NCBI GenBank assembly: GCA_949987705.1
Contig: OX465281.1
Coordinates: forward strand, 188,281,112 to 188,345,111
Source: Thereva unica
Taxonomy: Eukaryota; Arthropoda; Insecta; Diptera; Therevidae
Length of the DNA: 64,000 nt
Direction: 5' to 3'
A model generated the notes under the pieces. That model had not been told where the DNA came from and did no database searches. It was given only the letters and a program-made list of their open reading frames with translations. Both the position numbers and the translations under genes were made by a program. Below are positions 11,298 to 20,650 of the stretch, piece after piece (position 1 is the stretch's first letter; every line of letters starts with the position of its first letter).

Positions 11298-11750
11298 GTA
11301 GGCAAGAGCATTCAATGCAGAGCCCTCCTTGACAATGAGTTGAGTTTCCTAACTGAACATTCAGCCAAGAGATTAAACCTAAGGATGGAATCCATGCCGA
11401 CCAACATCGAAATGATTGGCCAAAAGACACATCAACGAGCAACTATCAATTTACACTCCAGAATCAATGGCTTCAACGCTTCCATCGAAGTCCAGATCAT
11501 ACCCAGCATAATTTCTCCACAACCAACCTATTTCATCGACATTTCTACTTGGTCAATACCTCATAATATAGCTCTCGCTGATCCACATTTCAACGAAACA
11601 GGGGAGATTGACCTTCTAATAGGCGCTGAATTATACCATTCTCTCCTTGTAGTAGGACAGATTAAGCTAAGTGACACCTTGGCGGCAAGATACATGATGC
11701 TGTTTCTCAACAAGCGAATTGTGGTATTTGCTCTGAAGATGAACGATTAA
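11298..11750 (+). pseudogene. BEL/Pao aspartic protease (DUF1758)
   Basis: Resumes the protease frame immediately after the LINE. It reads CRALLDNELSFLTEHSAKRL, where Pao proteases have a DSGS-type catalytic loop, and ends with DLLIGAELYHSLL, the conserved Pao protease end. The catalytic loop reads DNELSF instead of D(S/T)GS, so the copy is inactive. It is followed by the RF.ELED-type linker to RT, with stops near 11748. Confidence 0.75.
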
Positions 11751-12683
11751 GCGAACAAATTGAAAGGTTCTGGCAGCTGGAAGACGTTGACAGCACAGAT
11801 CGTTCGCTCTCGGTCATAGATCATCAATGCGAAGTTAACTTCAATGAAACATGCACAGGAGATAGCTCAGGACGGTTTACAGTGAACCTACCAATGCGAA
11901 AGGATCCACAGACGCTTGGCGAGTCCAAGGAGATAGCCTATCGAAGGTTTTTAGGTATAGAACGGAAACTCACTTTAAATCCAGAGCTAAAGGAACAATA
12001 CTGCGCATTCGTACGTGAGTATGAACAATTAGGACACATGCGAGAAATTGAATTGATTTCAACATAATAAGCAAACCTTATTATTTCTTGCCACATCACG
12101 CAGTCATAAAGTCCGAAAGTTCCACTACCAAATTACGAGTCGTGTTTGGCGCCTCAGCCAAGACGACAACAGGGATTTCGCTAAATGATATTCTCCACAT
12201 AGGGCCAATAATCCAAGAGGACGTGTACACTATATTATTACGTTCCCGTCATCCACGATATGTCCTTACCGCCGACATCGAAAAGATGTATAGACAAATA
12301 AGAATAGCCGAGGAACAACAAAGATACCAACTGATATGGTGGCGCAGACATTCGCAAGACAAGATTCGGTGCTTTCAACTGACTACAGTAACATACGGCA
12401 CCGCCTGCGCATCATATCTAGCGATACGATGTCTCCAGAAACAATCCGAGGAAGCATCCCACAGCCACATTAGCACTACAGAGCATCAAACAAAATTTCT
12501 ATGTAGACGATGTATTAGCTGGATCTGATAGCCTGATGGAAGCAGTAGAAAAGAAATCACAACTACCAAAGCTGCTACATCAAGGTGGTTTCAAATTAAG
12601 AAAATGGTGTGCCAATCACCCACAGCTTCTGCAAGGAATTGGGCCAGAAGACCAGGAATTGCAATTGGACTTCAGAGATTGGG
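11750..12683 (+). pseudogene. BEL/Pao reverse transcriptase, frameshifted
   Basis: Pre-RT segment at 11882-12067 (EYEQLGHM). RT core from 12088: HHAVIKSES, RVVFGAS, and ADIEKMYRQI with the first catalytic Asp. After a frameshift near 12470 the neighbouring frame carries the YVDD catalytic motif (around 12500-12512) followed by VLAGSD. GGFKLRKWCANHP follows at 12585-12620. The frame is then cut by a SINE at 12684. A stop at 12065 and the frameshift make it inactive. Confidence 0.8.
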
Positions 12684-13171
12684 GCCTCGGTAGTCTAGGG
12701 GTAAGGCGCCTGACTACTATCCCAAGAGGTCCCGGGTTCGAATCCCGGTGGTGCCACGGTCCTAGCCTTTCCCAATTTCCCGCCTACATAACTTTCCTTC
12801 TTTCTTCTTCCCTCTTTACATTCCTGATTCCTCCTGTCATAGCCTTCACTAGTTCTCTTCCACGCTCCACCAAGCGCATGCCATCGGTTGGTTGAAGAGA
12901 TTCAACTCGTTTCAGGAGGCATAACACTCCAGCGAGTTGTTCTCGATGCCCCGATGTCAGAGTCGCGAAATGGTTGAGAGTTGGTGGAATAAAAATATCG
13001 CAATCAGGTTGTGACAGTTCCTTCCTCTCTTCTTTCTCTCTCTCTTCTCTCTATCTTCCGGCTAGAGCTGCTGTTCGACGGTGTATATGGAAAAAAATAG
13101 ATTGTCGACAGTACAAAGGGACTTTCCCTAAGCCTCTAGTCTGCCACATAAAAAAAAAAAAAAAAAAAAAA
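12684..13171 (+). mobile_element. tRNA-derived SINE, copy 1 (inside BEL RT)
   Basis: The head GCCTCGGTAGTCTAGGGG is A-box-like, and GGGTTCGAATCCCGG (12735-12749) is a perfect B box. The body continues with a pyrimidine-rich tract and ends CTGCCACAT followed by about 23 A. Copy 2 (15266-15729) aligns along the whole length. Together they define a SINE of about 460-490 bp. RNA polymerase III transcription would be driven by the internal boxes. I could not find a clear target duplication. Confidence 0.8.
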
Positions 13172-13818
13172 TGATAGAAGAGCATGTGAAAACTATGGGA
13201 TTGACATGGTCTCCAAAAACAGATATGCTCCGCGTTAGATTCAATGGCACCCCACATCATCGAATAACTAAACGCACAGTGGTATCAGACATAGCGCATC
13301 TTTTTGACCCGTTGGGCATAGTGGCTCCAATAGTGGTCGTTGCAAAACTATGGGCACTTAAGATAGACTGGGACGCTGACCTACCACAAGAGCATCATTC
13401 CTACTAGACTAGGTTCAAAGAAGACTTGGCTGTATTAAATGACGTCACAGTTCCTGACACGTCTTTGCCCAGAGAAGTCCGAAGTCATTACAAATCCACA
13501 TATTCACCGACTCCTCAGAAAGGGCATTTGGGGCAGTTGCTTACATTCGGTCCATCAATAAGGACAACATCATTACCGTACGGCTACTGTGTTGCACCAC
13601 TGAAGCAGCATACATCACCCCGTTTAGAACTTTGTGCAGCTAAACTAGGTGCCGAGCTAGGCAACAGAATTCGAGTCGACCTTAATCTCAAGGGAGAATC
13701 GATGTACTTTTGGACTGACTCCGAAATTACGTTAGCATGGATCAACACAAGCTCAGCCCAACTTCAAACATTTGTGGCAAACAGAGTGGCAGCAATACAA
13801 ACACTTAATTGTTTTTAA
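13171..13818 (+). pseudogene. BEL/Pao RT C-terminus and RNase H
   Basis: After the SINE the BEL frame resumes (GLTWSPKTDMLRVRF…VSDIAHLFDPLGIVAPI), the conserved RT thumb. A stop at 13405 and a frame change follow. The RNase H part at 13426-13818 has SPRLELCAAKLGAEL and YFWTDSEITLAWI, containing the Glu and Asp positions of the RNase H active site. It ends abruptly near 13818; integrase is missing. Confidence 0.75.
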
Positions 13819-14492
13819 TCTCTAATGTTTAATAAGAAGTTGATGGCAGGATTTCGTGGGTGCTGTGTCCAAAGGGTATGGCTATAATAAAAAGTATGGA
13901 AAATTACAAAATGATCATCCCTCCTGGTAAGTTTGTTGAGTATTATTGTGACCAGACTTGGAAATATCGGCAATATTATTAACTCAAGGTTTGTGACATT
14001 ATTTTATTTAGAAATAGAAACCAGAACCATGTTTCCCTCGGTCGATAGTAGGTATGGGTAAATTCAAAAATTCGCAACACCTTAGAACTTAGCTACAGAC
14101 GATGACGATGACGTGTAGCTATTGATGAATTCTGCAGTTTACACTGGGCTACAATATTTGAACTTTGTCATGCAACTTATATTTTTTACTTTGAGGAGTG
14201 ACGGTTGGTAAAAATAAGTAATAAAAAAAATCTAATTTTATATACTGATGTAATTTAAATATTTCAAAAAATAATGACGGTCTGATACAAAGAAGTAAAA
14301 AAAGTTCTATTATGTATTTACAATTTAAGATTTTATTATTATTATTATTCCTATTTAGCCCCAATGGATTTTTCTGTCTCGTCTATCCCATTCACAGAGA
14401 AAACAGGAGGATTTTGTGTAACCCACCTAAAGTTCGACTTGCAAATCAGTACAGATTTTTAAAGAATATGTACTGTATTTGATTTTTTCAGG
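13819..14492. other. No gene recognised
   Basis: AT-rich with an ATT microsatellite-like run near 14333-14350. No domain, tRNA or terminal repeats seen. Confidence 0.4.
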
Positions 14493-14494
14493 TA

Positions 14495-14794
14495 CAGTAG
14501 AACTCCGATTATCCGAATCAATTGGGGATGGGGGCAATTCGGATAATCAAATATTCGGATAATTGGATATAGTTTGGGAATCAAACAAAAAGAGGTATGT
14601 AACATATTGTACATTGAAGAACAGAATTTATTAAGTTGTTATAAAGTAGGCCATGACTTGAATGAAACTTCAAAGAAAAGAAAAAAATGTGTGGGCATGA
14701 AAATTTAGCGCAAAATTTTTACTATCGCCCCGAAAATCGATTCGGATAATTGGCGATTCGGTTAATTGGCGTTCGGATAATCGGCGTTCTACTG
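14495..14794. mobile_element. Tigger/pogo-type MITE, 300 bp
   Basis: Starts CAGTAGAACTCCGATTATCC and ends with the complement of CAGTAGAACGCCGATTATCC, flanked by TA on both sides (14493-14494, 14795-14796). The TIR is characteristic of Tigger/pogo elements. Internal GGATAATTGG words repeat near both ends. No transposase. Confidence 0.85.
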
Positions 14795-14796
14795 TA

Positions 14797-15265
14797 TGTA
14801 ATAAGCGCATGTTTGCATAGGTTTCTTTCATATTAGCAGCATGGGCCAGAAGCACGGCTATTTATTCGCGACCTTTAGCTTGTATTTATGATCCTAGTAC
14901 TGATTATTCTTATGAAGCACTGGGTGCGTTTAGGCCCGAGTGTTATGTGCAACGTCTGATCCTCTATAAAAAATTGCCCTTCCACAACGAATTATTCCTG
15001 ATATTAAATAATAGCACTTTGAATAATAAAAACTTTATTATTATAAATTCACTTTATTTAACCCTAGAAAGGTAACTTTTTTTTACCCCACGTGAAAAGT
15101 AACCATGAGTAAAATATACTCCATATAAAGTGAGATATTAAGGAGACAAAATAAATAACTTCTTACATATGTACATAAACCTTTCAAATAAACAAAACCA
15201 AACAAAAAACAAAATAATATATTCACCGAAAAAAAAAAATGACTTCAAAAGCAAAATGAAACGAT
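14797..15265. other. No gene recognised
   Basis: AT-rich filler between the Tigger-type MITE and SINE copy 2. A poly-A run at 15230-15239 precedes the SINE. No coding content seen. Confidence 0.4.
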
Positions 15266-15729
15266 GACCTCGGTAGTCTAGGAGTAAGGCGCCTGACTAC
15301 TATCCCCAGAGGTCCCGGGTTCGATTCCCGGCGGTGCTCCCGGTCCTAGCCTTTCCCAATTTCCCGCCTACTTAACTTTCCTTCTTTCTTCTTCCCTCTT
15401 TGCATTCCTGATTCCTCCTGTCATAGCCTTCACTAGTTCTCTTCCCCGCTCCGCCAAGCGCATGTCATCGGTTGGTTGATGAGATTCAACTCGTTTCAGG
15501 AGGCATATCACTCCAGCGAGTTGTTCTCGATGCCCCGATGTCAGAGTCGCGAAATGGTTGGGAGTAGGTCAAATAAAAAATACCGCAGCTAGGTTGTGAC
15601 AGTTCTTTCCTTCACTTCTCTCTCTATCTTCCGACTAGAGCTGCTGTTCGACATTTCAAAAATAAATACATGGTCGACAGTACAAAGGGGCCTTCCCTAA
15701 GTCTCTAGTGTGTCACATAAAAAAAAAAT
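15266..15729 (+). mobile_element. tRNA-derived SINE, copy 2
   Basis: Full-length relative of copy 1. It has CCTCGGTAGTCTAGGAG, B box GGGTTCGATTCCCGG and the same body, and ends GTGTCACAT plus poly-A. Differences from copy 1 include an indel in the TC-rich tract. It lies outside any recognised element. Confidence 0.8.
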
Positions 15730-15959
15730 AGAAATTCATTCACAAGGCTTCAGAGAATAGTAGGTTATGTGCTACGGTTCGCCAAGGGCTTGCCTTGAGG
15801 AAGGACAAACCACCTTTTACTCTGCGAACAGGTTATGGGCCCAGAGTCCTGAGCGATATTTTTTTTAGGAAAATTTTAACTGTTCATGAAATAATTTTTA
15901 TCAGAATAAAAATGCATAATCCCACTGATACCACAGAGAAGAGGGTGTACGAAGATACA

Positions 15960-16507
15960 GTTTAACACGAAGAATCGGCCTAATACGCACCATGTTAACA
16001 CCAAATTTAGATTCTTGTAAAAACGTCAAGGAATACGTAAACAAAATCATCGGAGCAGCTCAAAAATTAGCTAGCATTGCTTTTGTTTTAGTAGAAGAAT
16101 GGATCGGAACATTTCTACTGGCGGGAATACCTGAACAATATAACACAATGGTAATTGGTATCGAAAGTTCTGGCGTTAAAATTACTGGTGATTCCATAAA
16201 GCAAAAATTACTTAAAGATATCGACAAGACATCCAAAAATGATTCAGCATTCTTTGGAGGCAAAATCACATACAGAGATTCACAAATTTCTCACATAAGG
16301 TCAAAAGGCATCCGGTGTTACAATTGCTACGAGCATGGCCATAAAGCGAACGAATGTAGTAAAGAAAAAGGAAAATATCGATCTGGAAAAAAAGAACAAA
16401 ATAGATCAGTTTCATACAACGAAACATTTCTTTCAGGGAATTTTTATAAGTCAGATTGGTATTTGGACTCAGGGGCTTCGCAGCATATGACTCCAAACCA
16501 GAATTAG
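15960..16507 (+). pseudogene. Copia gag (zinc knuckle) and protease start
   Basis: The frame reads MLTPNLDSCKNVKEYVNKII…WIGTFLLAGIPEQY, a copia gag core. It then has a CCHC knuckle CYNCYEHGHKANEC (about residues 108-121) and WYLDSGASQHMT, the DSGA active-site strand of the protease. The frame stops directly after, and the next homologous sequence is RT, so integrase and most of the protease are gone. Gag-like sequence starts before the first ATG, so 15992 is not a true start. Confidence 0.8.
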
Positions 16508-16708
16508 ATGCTGGATAAGTCAAGATCTGATATTAAAGAGAAAGTATCCAAGTATAAGGCACGCCTGGTCGTCAATGGATGTTCGCAGCGTCGAGGAATT
16601 GATTACAGCGAAACTTTTTCACCTGTTGTTCGATACAGTTCAATTCGGTACATGTCTGCTTTGGCTGTCAAACATAACTTGAGAATCGAACGAATGGAAT
16701 AGAAATAT
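16508..16708 (+). pseudogene. Copia reverse transcriptase N-terminal fragment
   Basis: [20 protein letters not shown]…[17 protein letters not shown] is the conserved start of the copia RT. It ends at RIERME plus stop, after which EIYL is read in another frame just before the hAT insertion at 16717. A deletion has removed the segment with the first catalytic Asp. Confidence 0.8.
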
Positions 16709-16728
16709 ATCTTAAGTTGTGAAGAAAC

Positions 16729-17160
16729 CAGGGAGACTATATAAGGAGATATAACTTTTATGGGGAAAATAACCGGAAATTGATGCGTAGCAGAAACTAA
16801 ACTTCTAGTTCATTTTTGGCCACAGATGTCGCCTAAAGCTGACGTGCCCTACATGAAGTTAGCTGAATTTTACCCACTTCGACAATTTCTTCAAAATTGT
16901 CAGCCGAAATACAAAAAAAAATTAATTGGGAGTTAATAAAAATTCATTGGAAAATCCATAAAATGGTTAAATACGAAAAATCAGAAGCTGATTTGTCAAG
17001 ATATGCGTATACATAAAATATATTAACGGTTAATGAGCTTGGCCATGAACCGGGTGAATATAATCCGCCATGTTTTTTGGGGTACATGTGACTGTGGCGC
17101 CCTCATTAATCAAACGAAAAGTGACAACACGGAGTAATATCTCCTTGTATAGTCTCCCTG
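16729..17160. mobile_element. hAT-type MITE, 432 bp, inside the hAT terminus
   Basis: TIR CAGGGAGACTATATAAGGAG on the left, with the near-complement on the right (CAGGGAGACTATACAAGGAG). Flanking 8-mers are GAAGAAAC (16721-16728) and GATGAAAC (17161-17168), an 8-bp duplication with one mismatch. CAGGG ends and an 8-bp duplication are hAT features. No transposase. Confidence 0.8.
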
Positions 17161-17185
17161 GATGAAACGGTTTCGATTACGATTA

Positions 17186-17383
17186 AGGCCGGGACACACA
17201 TATCCGCACCGCGTCCGCACCGCATCCGCACCGTGTGTCGGACGACACACGGAGGGAAAGTAAACAAGTAAAATTTTACCAGTCAGTCCCCACATTTCCG
17301 AGTCAAATTACGTGAGTTTTGTTTTTGCCCGGACACGGTGCGGATGCGGTGCGGACACGGTGCGGATATGTGTGTCCCGGCCT
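17186..17383. mobile_element. PIF/Harbinger-type MITE, 198 bp, GC-rich foldback
   Basis: TIR AGGCCGGGACACACATATCC with TTA on both sides (17183-17185, 17384-17386). TTA duplication and GGCC ends fit PIF/Harbinger. The arms contain repeats of CGCACCG(C/T) type, making it strikingly GC-rich compared with its surroundings. Confidence 0.75.
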
Positions 17384-17590
17384 TTAATCGTAATCGATGA
17401 TTATCAGTATTTAGCGATTAATCGTAATCGTCGATTATCATTGCGATTATTTGTCGATTATCTATCAAAAGTATTTTCAAATAAATTTTGTTTAAATTCT
17501 CGTTAACAACCTTTATAAATGCGTCTTATAGATTACACGTTTACATGATGCATCCGAACCCAAATTTGCTGAATTAATTTTTTCACATTT

Positions 17591-17787
17591 TTTGAAGTGT
17601 TAACTTCTTTAGGCGCGTTTGGCACTTTTTCGTTGGGGGTAAAACAAAGAATTCGCGACACGCGCACTTTTTTGCACACCCGTTTCTGGACACTTGCTGC
17701 AATGATGGTGACACGCGCACTTTGTTGCACACCCGTTTCTGGCTACTTGTGCCTATGCAGCTTTCTAGAGCATGGAAACTTTTGGTT
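17591..17787 (+). repeat. Dispersed repeat, copy 1 (second copy at 25265)
   Basis: TTTGAAGTGTTAACTTCTTT…GCACACCCGTTTCTGG…AGCATGGAAAC matches 25265-25360. This copy carries a tandem duplication (about 53 bp) of the GACACGCGCACTTT…CCCGTTTCTGG segment. It lies inside the hAT element. Nature unknown. Confidence 0.6.
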
Positions 17788-18118
17788 AGTAACAATTAAA
17801 TAAACTTTAACAGAATATTCAAAAATAAAATATATTAATCCTTATCGTCCTGCATTAAGATGGATTTAGAAATTTAGACTACCCATAAAAGTTAACACTT
17901 CTAAAGTGTGGTCCTACACACACTCGTTTTTTACATTTTCTGCTCAGAGCGCATTAGTGCTGGGTTTGAAAATGCAAATTTAAACGGTGAAGCTTCTGTT
18001 GCTCAGCCCTCCACCAGTAAAACAGTATCTGGGATATCTGCAAGAAAGAGATGACCCTCTTTCTTTAAAATTTCAAAGACAACGCGACTAATGCTTTTTT
18101 ATAGGTAATCCAGCCATA

Positions 18119-18345
18119 GAAGAAGTAGATCCCTGTATCAAATCATCCAATATACTGCAAGATGCCGATATTTTTCAGTTTTGGGAAACGGCCACATAAT
18201 TCCCTGTTTTTGCGAGAAATCGCAAAACATATTTGTGTCCGCCTTCCTGTGTCGCATCGAAGAAGTTGTTTTCGATTTCCGGCTTGATTCAGACCGACAA
18301 AAAAACAGACTGACAACTTAGAAATATTGTGTAGGCAGTATTTAA
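18119..18345 (+). pseudogene. hAT transposase C-terminal dimerisation region
   Basis: One frame reads EEVDPCIKSSNILQ and DADIFQFWETAT, then FPVFARNRKTYLC, CVASKKLFSISGLIQTDKK and QLRNIV. Two internal stops separate the blocks. The W…P.L…YLC.P…SE+.FS.+G.++ pattern is the hATC domain. The upstream catalytic DDE core is not recognisable. Its position inside an element with an 8-bp duplication supports the hAT assignment. Confidence 0.75.
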
Positions 18346-18596
18346 ATTTTGAATACTAAATTTTGTAATATTGTAACACATTTCCTTAACTCTAAAATAT
18401 GTTTTATTTAAAATACATATACAAAATGTTGCAATAATCGTAATCGTAAGGTAATCGTAATCGTCGGTTATTGTGGCTAATTATCGTAAACGTTATAGCA
18501 ATTGCTAAGTGATAATCGTTTCATCACTAATCTTAAGCAACCTGGAGAGTTTAATGACGCAACTAACAAAGTGAGTTTATTAAAGGAAGCCATTTA

Positions 18597-20285
18597 TAGT
18601 CCATTCAAAACGCGGGGGGGGGGGGTGTTCCAAAATAACACCGTTAAGAAAATCGAACCCTAAACGTTTTTGGGGTCGCTGATCACGAAAATCGATGTCC
18701 CGCGGTCCTAAAATTAGGGCGTCACCCCTAAAATGCAAAAAACGCGCCTTTTTAGGGGGTTTTTGCGATTATTTCAGTAATAACGAAAACTAATGCGATG
18801 AAATGCACTTTTTTTAATATTTATTTGCGAAGGTGGTTGATTTATACTAAAGGCGAACTTAATGGTAAGGGGTACTCCTAAAGGGTTGAAACTATCCCTA
18901 AATTGGCGAAAAATGGCAAAAATTGTAAAAACCAATTTTTTTCAAGTTTATGCTTCAAATTCGATTGTGGGCGTACTGTCAATCAAAAATAAATTATTTT
19001 CAACCCTTAAGGGGTTAAAACTACCCCTACTATAATAAAAACAACTTAATATAAAAAAATTGCAAAATTTTTTTTTTTTGCTTTTTGTTTGCAATTTGGT
19101 TCAAAAGGTATTATCAGCAAATTAATTTTTTCAGCTCTCAGCCCCACATTAAAATTGTAATTGGAACAAATTGAAATTTATTGTTTTGCATTAAAATTTT
19201 ATATTATTTGATGAAATATTATTAAAACATTTGGAAATATTTTAACCCTCTTGAAGGAGTTAAACCTTAGGGGTACCCCTTACCATTAAGTTCGCCTTAA
19301 TTTAGTACATATAAATCAACCACTTTCGCAAATAAATATTAAAAAAGTGCATTTCATCTCATTAGTTTTCATTATTATTGAAATAATCACAAAAACCCCC
19401 TAAAAAGGGGTGTTTTTTGCATTTTTAGGGGAGACGCCCTAGTTTTGGGACCGCGGGACCTCGATTTTCGTGATCAGCGACCTTTACGGTTCGATTTTCT
19501 TAACGGTGTTTTTTTGGAACACCCCCCCCCCCCATAGTTTTCAATGAACTATATTGCAGGGGTAGTTTTAACCCCTTAAGGGTTGAAAATAATTCATTTT
19601 TGCCTGACAGTACGCCCACAATCGAATTTGAGGCATAAACTTGAATTTTTTTTTACAATTTTTGCCATTTTTCGCCAATTTAGGGGTACCTACTTTCAAC
19701 CCTTTAGGAGTACCCCTTACCATAAAGTTCGCCTTAATTTAGTATAAATCAACCACCTTCGCAAATAAATATTAAAAAAAGTGCATTTCGATGGGTCTTA
19801 CGAAAAACATATTGTTTCAAAATGTTGCTGAAAAAGATATTGTTTTAATTTATTGCTGAAAAAGATATTGTTTCGGTTTCTCGCTGAAAAAGATATTGTT
19901 TCGGTTTCTCGGTGAAGAACATATTGTTTCGTTTTCTTGCTGATATGTTTTGCAGCCAGAAAACGAAACAATATGTTCTTCACCGAGAAACCGAAACAAT
20001 ATCTTTTTCAGCAATAAATTGAAACAATATCTTTTTCAGCAACATTTTGAAACAATATCTTTTTCGTAAGACCCATCGATTTCATCTCATTAGTTTTCAT
20101 TATTACTGAAATAATCGCGAAAACCCCCTAAAAAGGGGTGCTTTTTGCATTTTTAGGGGTGACGCCCTAATTTTAGGACCGCGGGACCACGATTTTCGTG
20201 ATCAGCGACCCCAAAAACGTTTAGGGTTCGATTTTCTTAACGGTGTTATTTTGGAACACCATAACGCGCGTTTTGAATGGACTAT
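18597..20285. mobile_element. Complex palindromic DNA element, TIR TAGTCCATTCAAAACGCG
   Basis: The ends 18597-18614 and 20268-20285 are perfect inverted repeats, with TTA on both sides (18594-18596 and 20286-20288); copia RT reads through after removal. Internally a left arm (18597-18900) is followed by an inverted copy (19245-19556), then by a second right arm (19556-20285), so right-arm sequence is present twice. Poly-G (18615-18626) and poly-C (19526-19538) runs mark equivalent positions. No ORF. A 290-bp MITE is inserted at 19789. TTA suggests PIF/Harbinger but is not decisive. Confidence 0.7.
19789..20078. mobile_element. Near-perfect hairpin MITE, 290 bp, with internal tandem units
   Basis: TIR CGATGGGTCTTACG with ATTT on both sides (19785-19788, 20079-20082). 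Arms of about 140 bp are almost perfectly complementary with a very short loop. Each arm contains repeats of GAAAAAGATATTGTTTC type spaced about 36 bp. No protein coded. Confidence 0.75.
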
Positions 20286-20650
20286 TATGGGCTAAAACAA
20301 CCCAGCCGTGAGTGGAAGAAGAAGCTAGACACAGCGCTACCAAAGTTTGGATTACAGCGTTCTCGTGTTGATCCTGGCATCTATTTGCGAATCAATAAAA
20401 ATTCAATTCTCTTCGATGCTATATACATATGTATACCTATGTGGATGACATCATTATCTTTTGAAACGACTATCATCAGAAAAATAGCTTAAAAGGTTAT
20501 CTAAAGCAGCATTTCCAAATGAATTACATTGATCTGGCGACCAGCTGTCTAGGAATGGAGATTCATCAATCGAAAACTTGTGATGTCTTACTTAATTTAA
20601 TCCAGTTTTCTAGCAAATTTACACTGTTTCTTGATGAAAAAAATTGATAT
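20286..20650 (+). pseudogene. Copia reverse transcriptase C-terminal fragment (YVDD)
   Basis: Reads YGLKQPSREWKKKLD, FGLQRSRVDPGIYLRI, then after a small frameshift the catalytic YVDD as YVDDIII (about 20440-20460), then SCLGMEIHQSK near 20545-20575. These are consecutive copia RT blocks. The frame decays after about 20650. Confidence 0.8.

Larger units (their letters stand above)
5990..13818 (+). mobile_element. Degenerate BEL/Pao LTR retrotransposon, host of four nested insertions
   Basis: In order on the plus strand: PBS (5990), gag (6098-7890), protease (11298-11750), RT (11882-12680) and RT end/RNase H (13171-13818). Integrase, 3' LTR and intact 5' LTR are not seen. The protease is interrupted by an I-type LINE with a perfect 10-bp duplication TAGCAATCAA at 7890-7899 and 11288-11297; that LINE contains a Helitron, which contains a long-inverted-repeat element. 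A SINE interrupts the polymerase at 12684-13171. Several stops and frameshifts in gag and RT show that the element itself is old. Confidence 0.85.
16717..18529. mobile_element. hAT-family DNA transposon remnant with 8-bp TSD
   Basis: Flanked by ATCTTAAG at 16709-16716 and 18530-18537. Termini are TTGTGAAGAAAC on the left and the complement of TAGTGATGAAAC on the right, an imperfect TIR followed by subterminal repeats of ATTACGATTA/TAATCGTAAT type. It encodes a remnant of the hAT dimerisation domain (18119-18345). It contains a hAT MITE (16729-17160) and a Harbinger-type MITE (17186-17383). The insertion disrupts copia RT. Confidence 0.8.
15950..20650 (+). mobile_element. Ty1/copia remnant split by a hAT element and a palindromic element
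   Basis: Copia coding pieces lie in the same orientation at 15950-16507 (gag, protease), 16508-16708 (RT start), 18538-18596 (RT, between the two insertions) and 20286-20650 (RT). Removing the inserts at 16717-18529 (8-bp duplication ATCTTAAG) and 18597-20285 (TTA) brings the RT segments back together. The integrase and part of the RT are deleted between 16507 and 16700. No LTRs found. Confidence 0.8.

Noticed and set aside
12684..12755. Functional tRNA gene at the SINE head
   Set aside because: The anticodon arm is degenerate and the same head recurs at 15266 attached to the same non-tRNA body.
17110..17506. Open frames across 17186-17383 with Arg/Cys/Gly-rich repeats
   Set aside because: They are translations of the GC-rich inverted arms of a Harbinger-type MITE on both strands.
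19798..19983. Repetitive 61-codon minus frame rich in ET(I/E)SF units
   Set aside because: It is the hairpin MITE's internal units read in frame, with no start context or family match.
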